A model generated the notes under the pieces. It ran no database searches, had not been told where the DNA came from, and saw only the letters and a list, made by a program, of their open reading frames with translations. A DNA stretch of 64,000 nucleotides, taken from the NCBI GenBank assembly GCA_022360175.1, contig JAKSDI010000025.1, positions 45,514 through 109,513 on the forward strand. Direction: 5' to 3'. The position numbers and the translations under genes are program-made. Origin of the DNA: Chitinophagales bacterium. Its GTDB lineage: Bacteria > Bacteroidota > Bacteroidia > Chitinophagales > Saprospiraceae. This document shows positions 9,988 through 21,300 of the stretch, piece by piece; the first letter of the stretch is position 1, and each line of letters opens with the position of its first letter.

Positions 9988-10323
9988 ATGACACATCTAA
10001 AAGATGCCGTTTTAGCACATTATGATGGAACAACTACAGGCAGTATTACTGTAAGAAATTCGGGAGGCTATGTCGCACGATTTTCAATTAGTTACAAACT
10101 AAACGGCCATGAATTCACTAAGGACTCAGGTAACTTTACATTGGGAGTGAATAAGTCTATTATGATTCCTACAGGGGCTACGGATATATATCTTAAGGTT
10201 GAAGAGATGTGGGGATTTGGTTGGTCTACCATCTTTACTAAATCCTACCCTGGGCCTGTGACCAAATGTTTTAAGGTCTATGGAACAACACTAAACCCTA
10301 AATGGGAAGAGATCGATTGTTAA
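9988..10323 (+). CDS. Stand-alone cytolysin domain-4-like protein (thiol-activated cytolysin C-terminal beta-sandwich)
   Basis: 111 residues with no signal peptide. The whole protein aligns by eye with the membrane-binding domain 4 of cholesterol-dependent cytolysins. ITVRNSGGYVARFSISY (20-36) matches the first strands (SGAYVAQF in perfringolysin). KVEEMWGFGW (70-79) sits where the Trp-rich undecapeptide lies. VYGTTLNPKWEE (97-108) matches IWGTTLYP, keeping the Thr-Leu pair (T101, L102) that recognises cholesterol in true cytolysins. The undecapeptide itself is degenerate and the pore-forming domains 1-3 are absent, so it cannot form pores alone. It may be a lipid- or glycan-binding lectin-like domain. 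How it leaves the cell, if it does, is unclear. Confidence 0.75.
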   Translation: MTHLKDAVLAHYDGTTTGSITVRNSGGYVARFSISYKLNGHEFTKDSGNFTLGVNKSIMIPTGATDIYLKVEEMWGFGWSTIFTKSYPGPVTKCFKVYGTTLNPKWEEIDC

Positions 10324-10330
10324 TTAGTTT

Positions 10331-10493
10331 AGAACGTGTTTAAATTTCATCCTCTGGGCTCAAAATGTCCCTTTTTTGTTTATACTTCGTTGCTCAAATA
10401 AGCTTCGTAGCCCTGCTACGTTCTCATTTAAGCGCCTTGTCTAAACATAAAATGAACTATTTTGACCATCAAAACGATTTTTAAACACGTTCT
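10331..10493. repeat. MITE-like palindromic element (family A)
   Basis: A 14-bp perfect terminal inverted repeat (AGAACGTGTTTAAA at 10331-10344 and its complement at 10480-10493) brackets about 160 bp. The interior is also imperfectly self-complementary down to a central CGTAGCCCTGCTACG at about 10409, so the whole element can fold into one long hairpin. It has no coding capacity. It fills half of the 350-base gap between the cytolysin-like gene and argD. The centre carries a CAAGGCGC-type segment like that in the TTAAGTAAG elements elsewhere in the window, suggesting related mobile repeats. Confidence 0.7.
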
Positions 10494-10608
10494 TAGACTA
10501 CTTCCGGAGTTTGACACTGATTGAATAATGTAAACAAATAGAAGCTACTGTATAAATTCATCTTGGAGTAACTTCTTCCTTACATACTTCTTTCTAATGT
10601 GTATATTG

Positions 10609-10654
10609 ATGCGTTGCTACTTTAGAATACCTAAAGTAGCAACGCATTTTTTTT
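10609..10654 (+). terminator. Rho-independent terminator-like hairpin just upstream of argD
   Basis: A perfect 17-bp stem (10609-10625 with 10631-10647), a 5-base loop and an 8-T run end only 20 bases before the argD ATG. It is the strongest hairpin seen in the window outside the 3' end of secDF. It could end transcription from the left, or attenuate readthrough into argD. No leader peptide was seen. Confidence 0.75.
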
Positions 10655-10674
10655 AATTGAAGCACTGTCTTAAT

Positions 10675-11877
10675 ATGAATGACAATACCAATCAAGCACT
10701 GTATTCTATTGATAAAGCGAATTACCTACCTACTTTCAATCGTATTCCTCTGGCTTTTAGTAGGGGAGAAGGTGCTCGACTGTGGGATGTAGAGGGCAAG
10801 GAATATATTGATGCGCTAGCTGGTATCGCTGTTTGTAATTTAGGGCATTGTCATCCCAGGGTTGTAAAAGCTGTTCAGGAACAGGCACAGCAACTGATGC
10901 ATATTTCTAACTTTTTTGTAAGCAAACCTCAGGTAGTACTTGGCCAGAAATTGCTTGATATATCAGGATTAGATCGTGTATTTTTTTCTAATAGTGGTGC
11001 AGAATCAGTAGAAGGAGCAATGAAAATTGCTCGCAAATACGCATATACTAATGGGAGAGGAGGGGAGATCATTTCTATGATAGGTTCGTTTCACGGCAGA
11101 ACACTGGCAACCATCGCTACAGGGAAAGAGCGAATGCAAAGAGGCTTCGGGCCTATGCCTTCTGGTTTTAAAAAAGTGGAATTCAATAATATTGAAGCAA
11201 TAAGAAATGCGATTTCTCAGAAAACAGCAGCTATTATATTGGAGCCTATACAAGGTGAAGGAGGCATCAGGCTTGCCAAACCATGTTATCTACGAGCTCT
11301 TAGAGAACTATGTGATCGCGAGAATATCGTTTTAATATTTGATGAAATACAGTGTGGAATAGGGCGTACGGGTGAATTTTTTGCCAAAGACCACTATGAA
11401 GTACAACCGGATATAATGACACTTGCCAAAGGTTTAGGCAATGGATTACCTATAGGTGCTATTTTGAGTAATGAAAAAGTGAGCACTACAATGGAGTATG
11501 GTGATCATGGCACAACCTTTGGGGGAAATCCTGTCGCTTGTGCAGCAGGAGTTGCCACATTTGAAGTTTTAAAAGAAGAAGAAGTCCTGCGCCAGGCAAG
11601 CCGTAAAGGATTTTGGTTAAAAGAAATGATAGAAGAAAAGCTGGGCAATCATCCTAAGCTTAAGCAAATTCGTGGTTTAGGGCTCATGATTGGAGTTGAA
11701 TTTGATTTTGAAACGAAGCCACTTGTTATTAGAATGATAGAGCATGGTGTAATCGCCAATGCTACTGCCACAAACGTTTTAAGATTACTTCCTCCTTTAC
11801 TTATTTCATTCGAAGAACTAGAGCAAGTAGTAGATGTAATGGTACAATCAATCGAAGAATTAGAAACCGAAAACTAG
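10675..11877 (+). CDS. argD: Acetylornithine/aspartate-family class III aminotransferase
   Basis: 400 residues from ATG 10675; an in-frame TTG at 10657 falls against the terminator hairpin and is unlikely. Class III PLP aminotransferase: the cofactor-binding FFSNSGAESVEGAMKIAR, SFHGRTLATIATG, the EPIQGEGGI and LIFDEIQCGIGRTGEFFA blocks, and the Schiff-base Lys in LAKGLGNGLPIGA at residue 252. The length and the ALAGIAVCNLGHCHPRV N-terminus fit acetylornithine aminotransferase of arginine synthesis. No other arg genes are adjacent, so related substrates (succinylornithine, ornithine, 4-aminobutyrate) cannot be excluded. secDF follows after 165 bases, probably under its own promoter. Confidence 0.8.
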   Translation: MNDNTNQALYSIDKANYLPTFNRIPLAFSRGEGARLWDVEGKEYIDALAGIAVCNLGHCHPRVVKAVQEQAQQLMHISNFFVSKPQVVLGQKLLDISGLDRVFFSNSGAESVEGAMKIARKYAYTNGRGGEIISMIGSFHGRTLATIATGKERMQRGFGPMPSGFKKVEFNNIEAIRNAISQKTAAIILEPIQGEGGIRLAKPCYLRALRELCDRENIVLIFDEIQCGIGRTGEFFAKDHYEVQPDIMTLAKGLGNGLPIGAILSNEKVSTTMEYGDHGTTFGGNPVACAAGVATFEVLKEEEVLRQASRKGFWLKEMIEEKLGNHPKLKQIRGLGLMIGVEFDFETKPLVIRMIEHGVIANATATNVLRLLPPLLISFEELEQVVDVMVQSIEELETEN

Positions 11878-11919
11878 TCATTTTTCTCTTCTAAGATTTC
11901 CAAAGCCCCGTAAAAGGCT

Positions 11920-11927
11920 TATATTTG
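11920..11927 (+). promoter_or_regulatory. Candidate -7 box (TAnnTTTG) for secDF
   Basis: TATATTTG matches the Bacteroidota -7 consensus TAnnTTTG and lies about 115 bases before the secDF ATG in an otherwise empty spacer. No convincing -33 TTTG was found at the usual distance. Confidence 0.4.
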
Positions 11928-12042
11928 CGAAGTTTTTCTCTATGTGAAAGCTGGAAAGTAGTGTATTTCAATTACTTATAAGCTTTGAGAGAAGAACAGA
12001 TGCTCATTTTTTTTAACATTTTCTAAAAAGTTTGTTCGAGTT

Positions 12043-15000
12043 ATGCAAGGAAAAGGAGTAGTGAAGTTCTTCCTTGTGGTGATGACGATCGTTACCCTCG
12101 TGCAATATTTCTTCATCCTGCCAACACAGAAAGTTGAAAAGGCAGCTGAGGAATACGCACGAATGACGACTCAGAATCTCCCGGAAGATACTCAAGACGC
12201 CGCGTTTAAGAGAGCGCGCACGGAGTTTTTGGACTCCATGTCTTCAGAAGAGGTACTTAGAATACCTATGCTGAAGACCTACACTTATCAAGAATTAAAA
12301 TCACAACAATTAGCCCTGGGCTTAGACCTTAAAGGAGGTATGAGCGTAGTATTGCAGGTAGACCTGCGTGAGTTTATTAGGGCGTTGGCCAACGATAGTA
12401 AAGATCCAACTTTTTTAGAAGCGTTAGAAAGAGCATCACAAGCGCAAAAAAATGCACAGGACGATTTCGTAACCCTTTTTGCTAATGCATGGAGGGAAAT
12501 AGCTGGTGACAAAAAACTGGCGCCTATCTTCGTACGTAACGAAGCACTACGTGATCAGATCAATTATGAAACTGGTGATGGAGAGGTGGTTCGTATTATC
12601 CGTGAAAAGGCAAACGAAACAGTAGACCTGACTTTCAAACTACTAAAGCAACGTATTGACAAATTGGGGGTAACCCAACCGAATGTATCACTAGATGCTA
12701 GCCGTGACCTGATTGTAGTAGAATTACCTGGTATTGATAACCCAGAGCGTGCTCGCCAATTCCTACAGGCTGCTGCCAAGTTGGAATTCTGGAATGTTTT
12801 CCGCATTTCAGATCAAGGAGTACAGCAAGCATTCCTGGCGGCTAATGATCGCCTGGCAAAGTCACTGGGAGGTAATGATACAGAGCGCACAATTGCTCGT
12901 GTTGATACAACTTTCGCAATAGATGCTGATGGTAATACTGACAGAACTCAGATTACTTCTCTAGATACTATATATAATGAGTCACTGACCGATCAGGGGC
13001 CATTATTCGACGTATTTACTTTAAATGCTTCTGGAGCACAAGGTTTAGCCGTAATGGGGACCGCTAAGAAAAACCAGCGTCGTTATATTGATACGCTACT
13101 TAGCCGCCCGGAGATCAAATCTTTGTTCCCTCGTGATATGATTCTACGCTGGTCAAGAGATCCTGTTAAGGATTTCGAAACAGGCGAATCGACAGATGAA
13201 TATGAATTATACGCGATCAAGTTGTCTCGTGATGGAAAACCTGCATTGACTGGTGAGCATGTAGTTGATGCAAGTGCCAATCCTGATCCACAGACAAATG
13301 AAGTAGCAGTATCACTGAAAATGGATAATGCTGGTGCTAAAATCTGGGGTCAATTGACAACGGAAGCAGCTCAGGATAACAATCGCGAAATTGCTATTGT
13401 ACTAGATGATGAGGTGGTATCTGCTCCTCGTGTGATCAATCCAATCCTAACAGGTGATTCTCAGATTACTGGTAGTTTCTCTATCCAGGAAGGTAAAGAC
13501 CTTGCCAACATTCTACAGATTGGTAAGTTGCCTGCTGAGACACGTATTATCCAGGAGTCATTGGTTGGGCCTACATTAGGACAAGATAATATCAATCGCT
13601 CTACTCGTGCATTGACTATTGGATTCCTAATCGTATTGGCATTCATGATCTTCTACTATGGTGGAGGTGGTATCGTATCTATCATTGCGCTGATTTTGAA
13701 TATCTTCTTCATCTTCGGAGCACTGGCTTCTTATGGTACTGTACTAACCCTACCGGGTATTGCGGGTATCGTATTGACAATCGGTATGGCGGTGGATGCC
13801 AACGTAATCATCTACGAGCGTATTCGTGAGGAATTACGCGAGGGTAAGTCCCTAAAAGTAGCGGTTACAGATGGTTTCCAAAATTCCTATTCTGCCATCA
13901 TTGATGCCAACGTAACAACGATTCTTACTGCATTTGTACTAGCCTACTTCGGCCTTGGCCCTATCAAAGGTTTTGCAGTAGTATTGATCATTGGTGTGTT
14001 ATCATCTCTGTTTACAGCAGTACTAGTAGGGCGTCTGATCATCGACTGGTGGTTGAAGAAAGATCGCAATTTGACTTTCTCTACAGGCCCATCTGCTAAT
14101 GCATTTGCAAACATGAAGGTTGATTGGTTAGGCAAGCGTAAGATGGCTTACATGATCTCTGGTGCTATTATCGTTGCTGGTTTGATTTCCTTTGCTACTC
14201 GTGGCTTTGAGCTGGGAGTGGATTTCAAAGGTGGTTATTCTTATAACGTAACCCTTGATGGTGTAGATGTTTCTGCAAATGACCTTAGAGAAGCACTGAC
14301 TGTTTCTTTCGAAGGGAATACGCCGATCGTAAAGGCTGTAGATACAGAAAATACTTATAATGTAGTAACAGATTATCTCGTTGATGATGAAGCTGAAGAT
14401 GCTGCTGAACGAGTAATGACAAAACTACATGAGGGTGTTAATTCAGTAGCTGGTGGCAATATTGACTATGAGCAATTTAAAGCACCGGATGGTAAAGGTA
14501 CTCACGTAAATAGCTCTAGCAAGATTGGTCCTACTATTGCCGATGATATTAAGACAAGTGCATACTATGCTACAGTCTTTGCTCTATTGTTGATCTTCTT
14601 GTACATCTTCATCCGATTTAGCAAGTGGCAATACAGTATGGGTGCGGTAGCAGCCTTGTTCCACGATACAATGATTGTTTTATCTGTGTTCTCTATTTTC
14701 CACGGTATACTACCTTTTAACCTGGAAATAGACCAGAACTTCATTGCAGCAGTCCTGACAGTGATTGGTTACTCAATCAACGATACCGTGGTTGTATTTG
14801 ACCGTATTCGCGAATTCCTAAATAACTATACTCGTAAGACGAAGGAGGAAGTAATCAATATGGCGGTAAACAGTACTGTGAGCCGTACAGTGATTACCTC
14901 TTTGACTACTCTATTTGTGGTAGCTATCCTCTTCTTCTTCGGTGGTTCCAGCATCAGAGGCTTTGCTTTTGCATTGCTGATAGGTATTATCGTGGGTACT

Positions 15001-15117
15001 TACTCATCAATCTTTGTGGCAACACCAATCATGTCTGACTTGACTGGTGAATTAAAAGCAAAGACAACTACTAAAGAAAAGAAAGGTTTTTCTAAAGCAG
15101 CTCAATCTGCTAAATAA
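12043..15117 (+). CDS. secDF: SecDF, fused protein-export membrane protein
   Basis: 1024 residues fusing SecD and SecF, the proton-driven accessory of the SecYEG translocon. The SecD part has a first transmembrane helix (about 5-25), the D1 motif LGLDLKGGMSVVLQV near 92, a long periplasmic P1 region, then a six-helix block with GMAVDANVIIYERIREE near 581. The SecF part starts near 698 with another anchor, GVDFKGGYSY near 728, and VIGYSINDTVVVFDRIRE near 907. Fusion of the two is usual in Bacteroidota. The lysine-rich C-terminus is cytoplasmic. A strong terminator follows at 15147. It supports the Sec step that precedes T9SS export of several proteins encoded here. Confidence 0.97.
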   Translation: MQGKGVVKFFLVVMTIVTLVQYFFILPTQKVEKAAEEYARMTTQNLPEDTQDAAFKRARTEFLDSMSSEEVLRIPMLKTYTYQELKSQQLALGLDLKGGMSVVLQVDLREFIRALANDSKDPTFLEALERASQAQKNAQDDFVTLFANAWREIAGDKKLAPIFVRNEALRDQINYETGDGEVVRIIREKANETVDLTFKLLKQRIDKLGVTQPNVSLDASRDLIVVELPGIDNPERARQFLQAAAKLEFWNVFRISDQGVQQAFLAANDRLAKSLGGNDTERTIARVDTTFAIDADGNTDRTQITSLDTIYNESLTDQGPLFDVFTLNASGAQGLAVMGTAKKNQRRYIDTLLSRPEIKSLFPRDMILRWSRDPVKDFETGESTDEYELYAIKLSRDGKPALTGEHVVDASANPDPQTNEVAVSLKMDNAGAKIWGQLTTEAAQDNNREIAIVLDDEVVSAPRVINPILTGDSQITGSFSIQEGKDLANILQIGKLPAETRIIQESLVGPTLGQDNINRSTRALTIGFLIVLAFMIFYYGGGGIVSIIALILNIFFIFGALASYGTVLTLPGIAGIVLTIGMAVDANVIIYERIREELREGKSLKVAVTDGFQNSYSAIIDANVTTILTAFVLAYFGLGPIKGFAVVLIIGVLSSLFTAVLVGRLIIDWWLKKDRNLTFSTGPSANAFANMKVDWLGKRKMAYMISGAIIVAGLISFATRGFELGVDFKGGYSYNVTLDGVDVSANDLREALTVSFEGNTPIVKAVDTENTYNVVTDYLVDDEAEDAAERVMTKLHEGVNSVAGGNIDYEQFKAPDGKGTHVNSSSKIGPTIADDIKTSAYYATVFALLLIFLYIFIRFSKWQYSMGAVAALFHDTMIVLSVFSIFHGILPFNLEIDQNFIAAVLTVIGYSINDTVVVFDRIREFLNNYTRKTKEEVINMAVNSTVSRTVITSLTTLFVVAILFFFGGSSIRGFAFALLIGIIVGTYSSIFVATPIMSDLTGELKAKTTTKEKKGFSKAAQSAK

Positions 15118-15146
15118 GAACCTGAGAATATATTAAATTTCATAGG

Positions 15147-15181
15147 CAGCCAGCCCGACATGTCGGGCTGGCTGTTTTTTT
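15147..15181 (+). terminator. Rho-independent terminator of secDF
   Basis: A perfect GC-rich palindrome (arms 15147-15160 and 15161-15174, core CCCGACATGTCGGG) is followed by seven T residues, 30 bases after the secDF stop codon. Confidence 0.92.
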
Positions 15182-15293
15182 GTGCTCCTACTAAGCAAGA
15201 ATTCATACTACTTCAGTAAACAAATGTCCGCGTTTAGCTAGTTTTTAAGTGGCTTGTTTGGCATTTGTCTAGGGACACCTTATATTTTTTGTT

Positions 15294-15301
15294 TATCTTT
15301 G
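15294..15301 (+). promoter_or_regulatory. Candidate -7 box (TAnnTTTG) for the giant adhesin gene
   Basis: TATCTTTG fits the Bacteroidota -7 consensus and lies 85 bases before the start codon. The nearest upstream TTTG (15264-15267) is 26 bases away, longer than the usual spacing, so the -33 element is uncertain. Confidence 0.4.
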
Positions 15302-15386
15302 AAATCGTAAAAAGCTTAGTTTTTGGAATTGGATATAAGTGCTTCTTTGGTAGAGATAAATTAACACACAATACACAACCCCTGTT

Positions 15387-18300
15387 ATGAGGAGCACTAC
15401 TCTACTCACTTTGTTGTTACTCACTTTCTATGTTGTAACATCAGCTAATAATGACCCCATAACCATACAACTTGAAAATGCCAACGCGCGGCATATGGTA
15501 TCACTTGAGAATACTACTCAGGTTGTAGAGTTATGTCAGTTAGAAGAAGGACAAACCTACTTATTGAGATCAATAAGTCAATCTTCTGAGAATGTATTAA
15601 TTCAGAATGAAGAAGGCGCTTCTACAGAATTTTTATTTGCAGCAGATGGAGATTGTAAAAAGATTGTCCTGGAAAAAGAAGGAAATATCCGGGCGGCGGT
15701 AGAAACAGTCCTATCTATAAGCTGTATGACCTGTATGCCAGAACTGAATTCGCGTTTTCCGAATTTATCAGTTAGTGGGGGAGCATCTGCACTGGAACTT
15801 ATTCAAGATGTATTTATTGGAGGAGATTGTTTTGAAATACAAAATGCTGCATTTGTAGGAAACCCGAACGGTATTGGGACTTTTGCAAATGGTGGCACTT
15901 CAATAGGCCTGGATAATGGAGTAATTATTTCTTCTGGAAATATTACAAATGCACCAGGCCCTAATAACTCTGGAGGTGCTGGTAATAATATGGGAGGAGG
16001 AAGCCATCCCGATTTGGCAGAACTAGCCAGTGCTCCCATTTTTGATGCAACTGGTATTACATTTCAATTTAAACCTACGGTACCACAAATCTTTTTTAAT
16101 TATGTTTTTGCATCAGAAGAATATTGCGAGTATGTGGGAGCAGGTTTTAATGATGTGTTCGGATTTTTTATAAGCGGGCCGGGTATAAGTGGCGGCTTCT
16201 TATTGAGTGGTGAGAATATAGCAGTCATTCCGGGAACATCTACAGCAGTTGCGATTGACGAAGTAAATCACGTAAGTAATACTTCCTATTTTGTAGGGAA
16301 TAGCGGTACCTGTGGCAGTACTTTCAATATGGATGATATTCAGTTTGATGGATTCACCCAGACGTTAACTGCTGTTGCGAATGTACAACCTTGTGAAACC
16401 TATTTTATTCGTCTGTTGGTAGGCGATGCCGGAGATGGGATTTTTGATTCTGCAGTATTTTTGGAAGCCAATAGTTTTAACGCTGGTGGAGCATCTGCAG
16501 GAGAAGCTATTTCACCAACAACGGGCTCTAATATTACTTATGAAGCCTGTTCGGATGGTTACTTCGTGTTGCAGGCAGCAGGTGATATCAATACAGATCG
16601 CGAAATTGAATTTAGCATTGCACCTTTTGGTACAGCTACTCCAGGAGTTGATTATGTACCTTTTGGTACCTCTGTAACGGTTCCTGCCGGACAAACGGAG
16701 GTGATCATTCCTATTACCGTAATACCGGATGATCTGATAGAGGGGCAAGAGACGATTGTACTGGAATTACAAAATTCCTGTTCGTGTTCTGGTACTTATA
16801 TTGAATTAATTATTGAGGATGTCCCGCCGCTTGAAGTAAGCGCCTTTGATATAGAACTCTGTGATGGATTGCCTGGAGAGTTAAATGCCCTCGCTTTCGG
16901 GGGCTTACCAGGGTACAGTTATTCGTGGCTCAACACATCATCAGGAGAAACCTTCTCTGGAGAATCCATACCGGTAAGCCCTTCTGAAACGACGACCTAC
17001 TCTGTATCTGTAACGGATGAATGCGGGCAGTTAGCCAGCTCTAATGCAACGGTAATAGTGAATCCTCCTTCCTCCGCTCAGATGGTTGGTGGAGGACAGT
17101 TTTGTGGTACTGATATCTCAACAGATATTGTCATTACTTTTGGAGGGATTGGCCCCTGGCTGTTTAGTTATTCTCTAAATGGAGAGTTTCAGGAACCGAT
17201 ATTAACATCCGAAAACCCATATACTCTTTCCGTATCCGAGCCTGGTTTTTATTTCCCGGAGTCAGTAATATCAGTAGAAAGCTTTTGTGAAGGTGAAGTA
17301 ATAGGTTTGGCTTTCGTAGAAGTATCAGATTTTGATATTGAAGTTGAAAGCGATAATATTTCCTGTCCTGGCGAAGATGATGGATCGATCACAGCAACTG
17401 CAATGAATGGGGTGACTCCTTATGGATATACGTGGGAAAATGTAAGTGCAGGGACTCCAATTGCCAATAGTAGCTCAGACTTAAATGATCTTCCTGCAGG
17501 AATATATTCTGTGACTGTCAATGATAATGGAGGTTGCCTGGATTCAATGGAAGTAGAAATAATAGAACCAGAGCCATTGGAAGCAATAGCAGCAGTAGCT
17601 TCTGTGCCTAATTGTGATGACTCCAGTGGAGGAAGTATAGATCTTACGCTCAATGGAGGAACGCCCAATTATCAGTTTGTCTGGAGTAATGGCGATACAA
17701 TGCAGAATCCTGTCAATCTGATAGCCGGTACCTATGGCGTGATAGTAACTGATGATGGTGGATGTATGGATTCTACCAGTATTGTAGTTACTGAAGATAT
17801 AGAGGCACCTTTAGTAAGTGCCGCAGTAGACGATATTATCAATTGTTATTTACCTGAAATAGACCTCGATGGTAGTGGTTCTTCAGAGGGAGCGATTTTT
17901 GAAGCCGATTGGACTGGTCCAGGGCTTGTATCTGGTGATAATACACTTAATCCAACAGTGAATCAGGCAGGAGAGTATATTCTGCTGGTTACGAATACAG
18001 ATAATGGATGTACTTCTGCTGATACAGTGATGGTAGATGCAGATCAAATAGCACCAGAAGCAATTGCCGAGGATAATATATTAAACTGTTATCAGCAGGG
18101 AGTAATGCCAAACACCGAGGGTACCAGCACAGGAAGTGAATATACTTATGAATGGTCAGGACCCGGTATAGCAGGTAGTACAATGGTCATTGATCCCCTT
18201 ATCTATAGCCCGGGTGATTATACCATGTTGGTAACCAATACTGATAATGGTTGCCAGGATAGCGTAAGCATTACAATTGATCAGAATATAGCAGAACCAG

Positions 18301-21300
18301 CAATAGGAGCAGGTGAATCATCAGAGCTAAATTGTCAGGAAACAGAAATTATGCTCACCGGAACGGCTACGGGAAATCAAGCTGATTTTGTTTACAGCTG
18401 GACCACCGATGGAGGTAATATTATCAGTGGGGAAAATACCTTAACACCATTAGTCGATGCAGCCGGTATCTATGAGTTGGAAGTAGTGGATACCCTGAAT
18501 GGCTGTAGCAGTACAGCAGCAGTCGAAATACTTCAAGATCCCAGTACTCCTATTGCAATTATTAATGGAGAGGCTCCCCTGAATTGTGATGTTACAAGTA
18601 TTCAATTGGATGCGACCAACTCAAATTTGGGAACAAATGGTATCTATAACTGGATTACTTCTGATGGTAATATTGTTTCTGGTGGAAATACCCTTTCACC
18701 AGTTATTGATCAGCCAGGTACTTATCAATTAATTATTTTGGGTGGTGGCAACGTTTGCGAAGATACTGCAACCGTAGTTATACCTATTGATACTTTACAA
18801 CCAGCTTTAACTCCTGCCCCAGCAGTTACCTTGACTTGCGATATTACTTCTCTGGATATTACAGCGCAGGTGACTACTAGTAGCGGACAATCAGAAATTA
18901 GCTGGTATGGCCCAAGTGGAATGACTATTATAAGCCCTGACAGCCTTACTATTAATGTAACTAATCCCGGACAATATAATCTTGTTGTAACAGACCCGGT
19001 AAATGGCTGTCTAAGTAGTATTGCTAGTACGGTACTAGAAGATGTTCAACTCCCGGAAGTAGTAGTGGATGATCCCGCTATTATCACTTGTAGCAGTCCA
19101 GCTATTGATCTGGATGCAGGAGCTTCAAGTGCAGGAGCCAATTTTGTTTATGAATGGCAAGCTCCAGATGGTAGTGTGTTGGCAGAAACTACAGCTATGC
19201 TTTCGCAAATATCAGAGCCGGGGACGTATACTTTAAGTATAGAAAATACAGATAATGGTTGCATGCATAGTACGCAGGTGATGGTAGAAGAAAATATTAA
19301 TTACCCAATTGTAGGAATCGCTTCTGCTGATATCTTAAACTGCTATAACCCCTCCTTTAATCTGATAGGTGATGCGACTTCTACAGCTTCTACACTCTTA
19401 TACCAATGGTCAACTTTAGACGGCAATATCGTTTCAGGAGGAACAAGCCTTACTCCTGTTATTGATGAGCCGGGAGATTATGTTCTTGTCGTAACCGATG
19501 AATCCAATGATTGTATTACGATGGATACGGTATCTGTTCAGCAAGATATTGAAGCTCCAAGTGCAGATGCAGGGCAAGGAACTACCCTAACCTGTAGTCA
19601 AACATCCTTTACCCTTTCGGGAACAGCTACCGCTAATGGGCCAATTCTTACGGAATGGTCTACTGCTGATGGTAATATTTTAAGCGGTGCGAATACCCTG
19701 ACTCCTGAAGTAGATAATGAAGGTACTTATACGTTGTTAGTGACTAATCAGGTGAATGGATGTACTTTCAGCAGCGATGTAATTATTACTGCAAATAATT
19801 CGCTGCCTACCGTAGCAATTGATGATCCTGAAATTTTAGATTGCCTCACCAGTGAAGTAAGCCTGGATGCTTCCAATTCTGACAGTGGAACGAATTATGT
19901 GTATCAGTGGAGCACAACGAGTGGCAATATTATAGGCAATATTAATGCAGCAATAGTTAATGCTGATGCAGTTGGTACATATACTCTTCAGATAACTAAT
20001 ACAGATAATGATTGTGTAGATCAGGCCTTTGTAATAGTAGATCAGGATATTGAACCTCCAGTGGCTGCTGCAGGGGTAGTTGATACCATCAATTGCTATA
20101 GCCCTAGTATTGAATTGGATGGTAGTGCTTCCAGTCAGGGAACAAACTTTACCTATGAATGGTCAACCTCTAATGGTAGTATACTTTCAGGAAGCAATAG
20201 TTTATCGCCATCTATAAATGCTCCAGGTACCTACGAACTATTAGTCACCAATTTGACTAATAATTGTACTTCCGATAGCCAGGTAGACATCATAGAAGAT
20301 ATGGACAATCCGGTTGCCGCTGCTGCAGATCCTGAAACCTTGACTTGTACATTAACAGAAACGGATATAGATGCAACCGCTTCAAGCCAGGGGAATGAGT
20401 TTGCTTATGAATGGACAACAACTAATGGAAATATCCTGGATGGTACGAATGGCCTGACGCCTATGGTAGATGCTCCGGGCATGTATGAATTGGAGGTAAT
20501 GAATTCCAGAAATGGCTGTTCAGATTTAGCAGCTGTTCTTGTTGAGGAAAATATACAACTGCCATTAGCGGAAGCTGGAGAGTCACCTGTCTTGACATGT
20601 GCAGACGTTACCGTACCATTAGATGCAACCGCTTCGAGCCAGGGAACTTATAGCTATCAGTGGGATGGCCCTGGTTTAATAAGTGGCCCTACAGGACTCA
20701 CTCCGGTGGTAGACGAGCCTGGTATGTATACCATTTTTGTGACGGATTTAACCAATAACTGTGTTTCAGAAGATATCGTTGAAGTTTTACAAGATATTAC
20801 GAATCCAGCTATTGCGATTGAAACCCCAGCTGTCCTGGACTGTGCTTTAGAAGAGCAGGAGCTGGACGCTTCCAACTCCAGCCAGGGAATGCACTTTGAA
20901 TATTCGTGGACTGCAGCTAGCATAGGAAATATAGTACAGGGAGCACAAAGTGTTAATCCAGTTATAGATGAACCAGGTGTGTATACCTTGACAATACTCA
21001 ATACCAATAATGGTTGTTCAGAAACACAATCTATAACAGTAAATCAGGATATAACAATCCCTGAGGTGGGAGCTGCTGAACCAGCAATCATTACATGTTC
21101 AGTACCAAATATAACGATTGATGGGACTGCTTCTAGTACAGGTACAGAGTATGCCTATGAATGGACTACCAATGATGGTAATATTTTGATGGGAGCCAAT
21201 TCGTTATTACCAGTAGTAGACGAAGGAGGAACCTATGAACTCCTTATAACCAATAATATCAATAATTGCATCAATCTTCTTACTGTAGATGTGATAAAGG

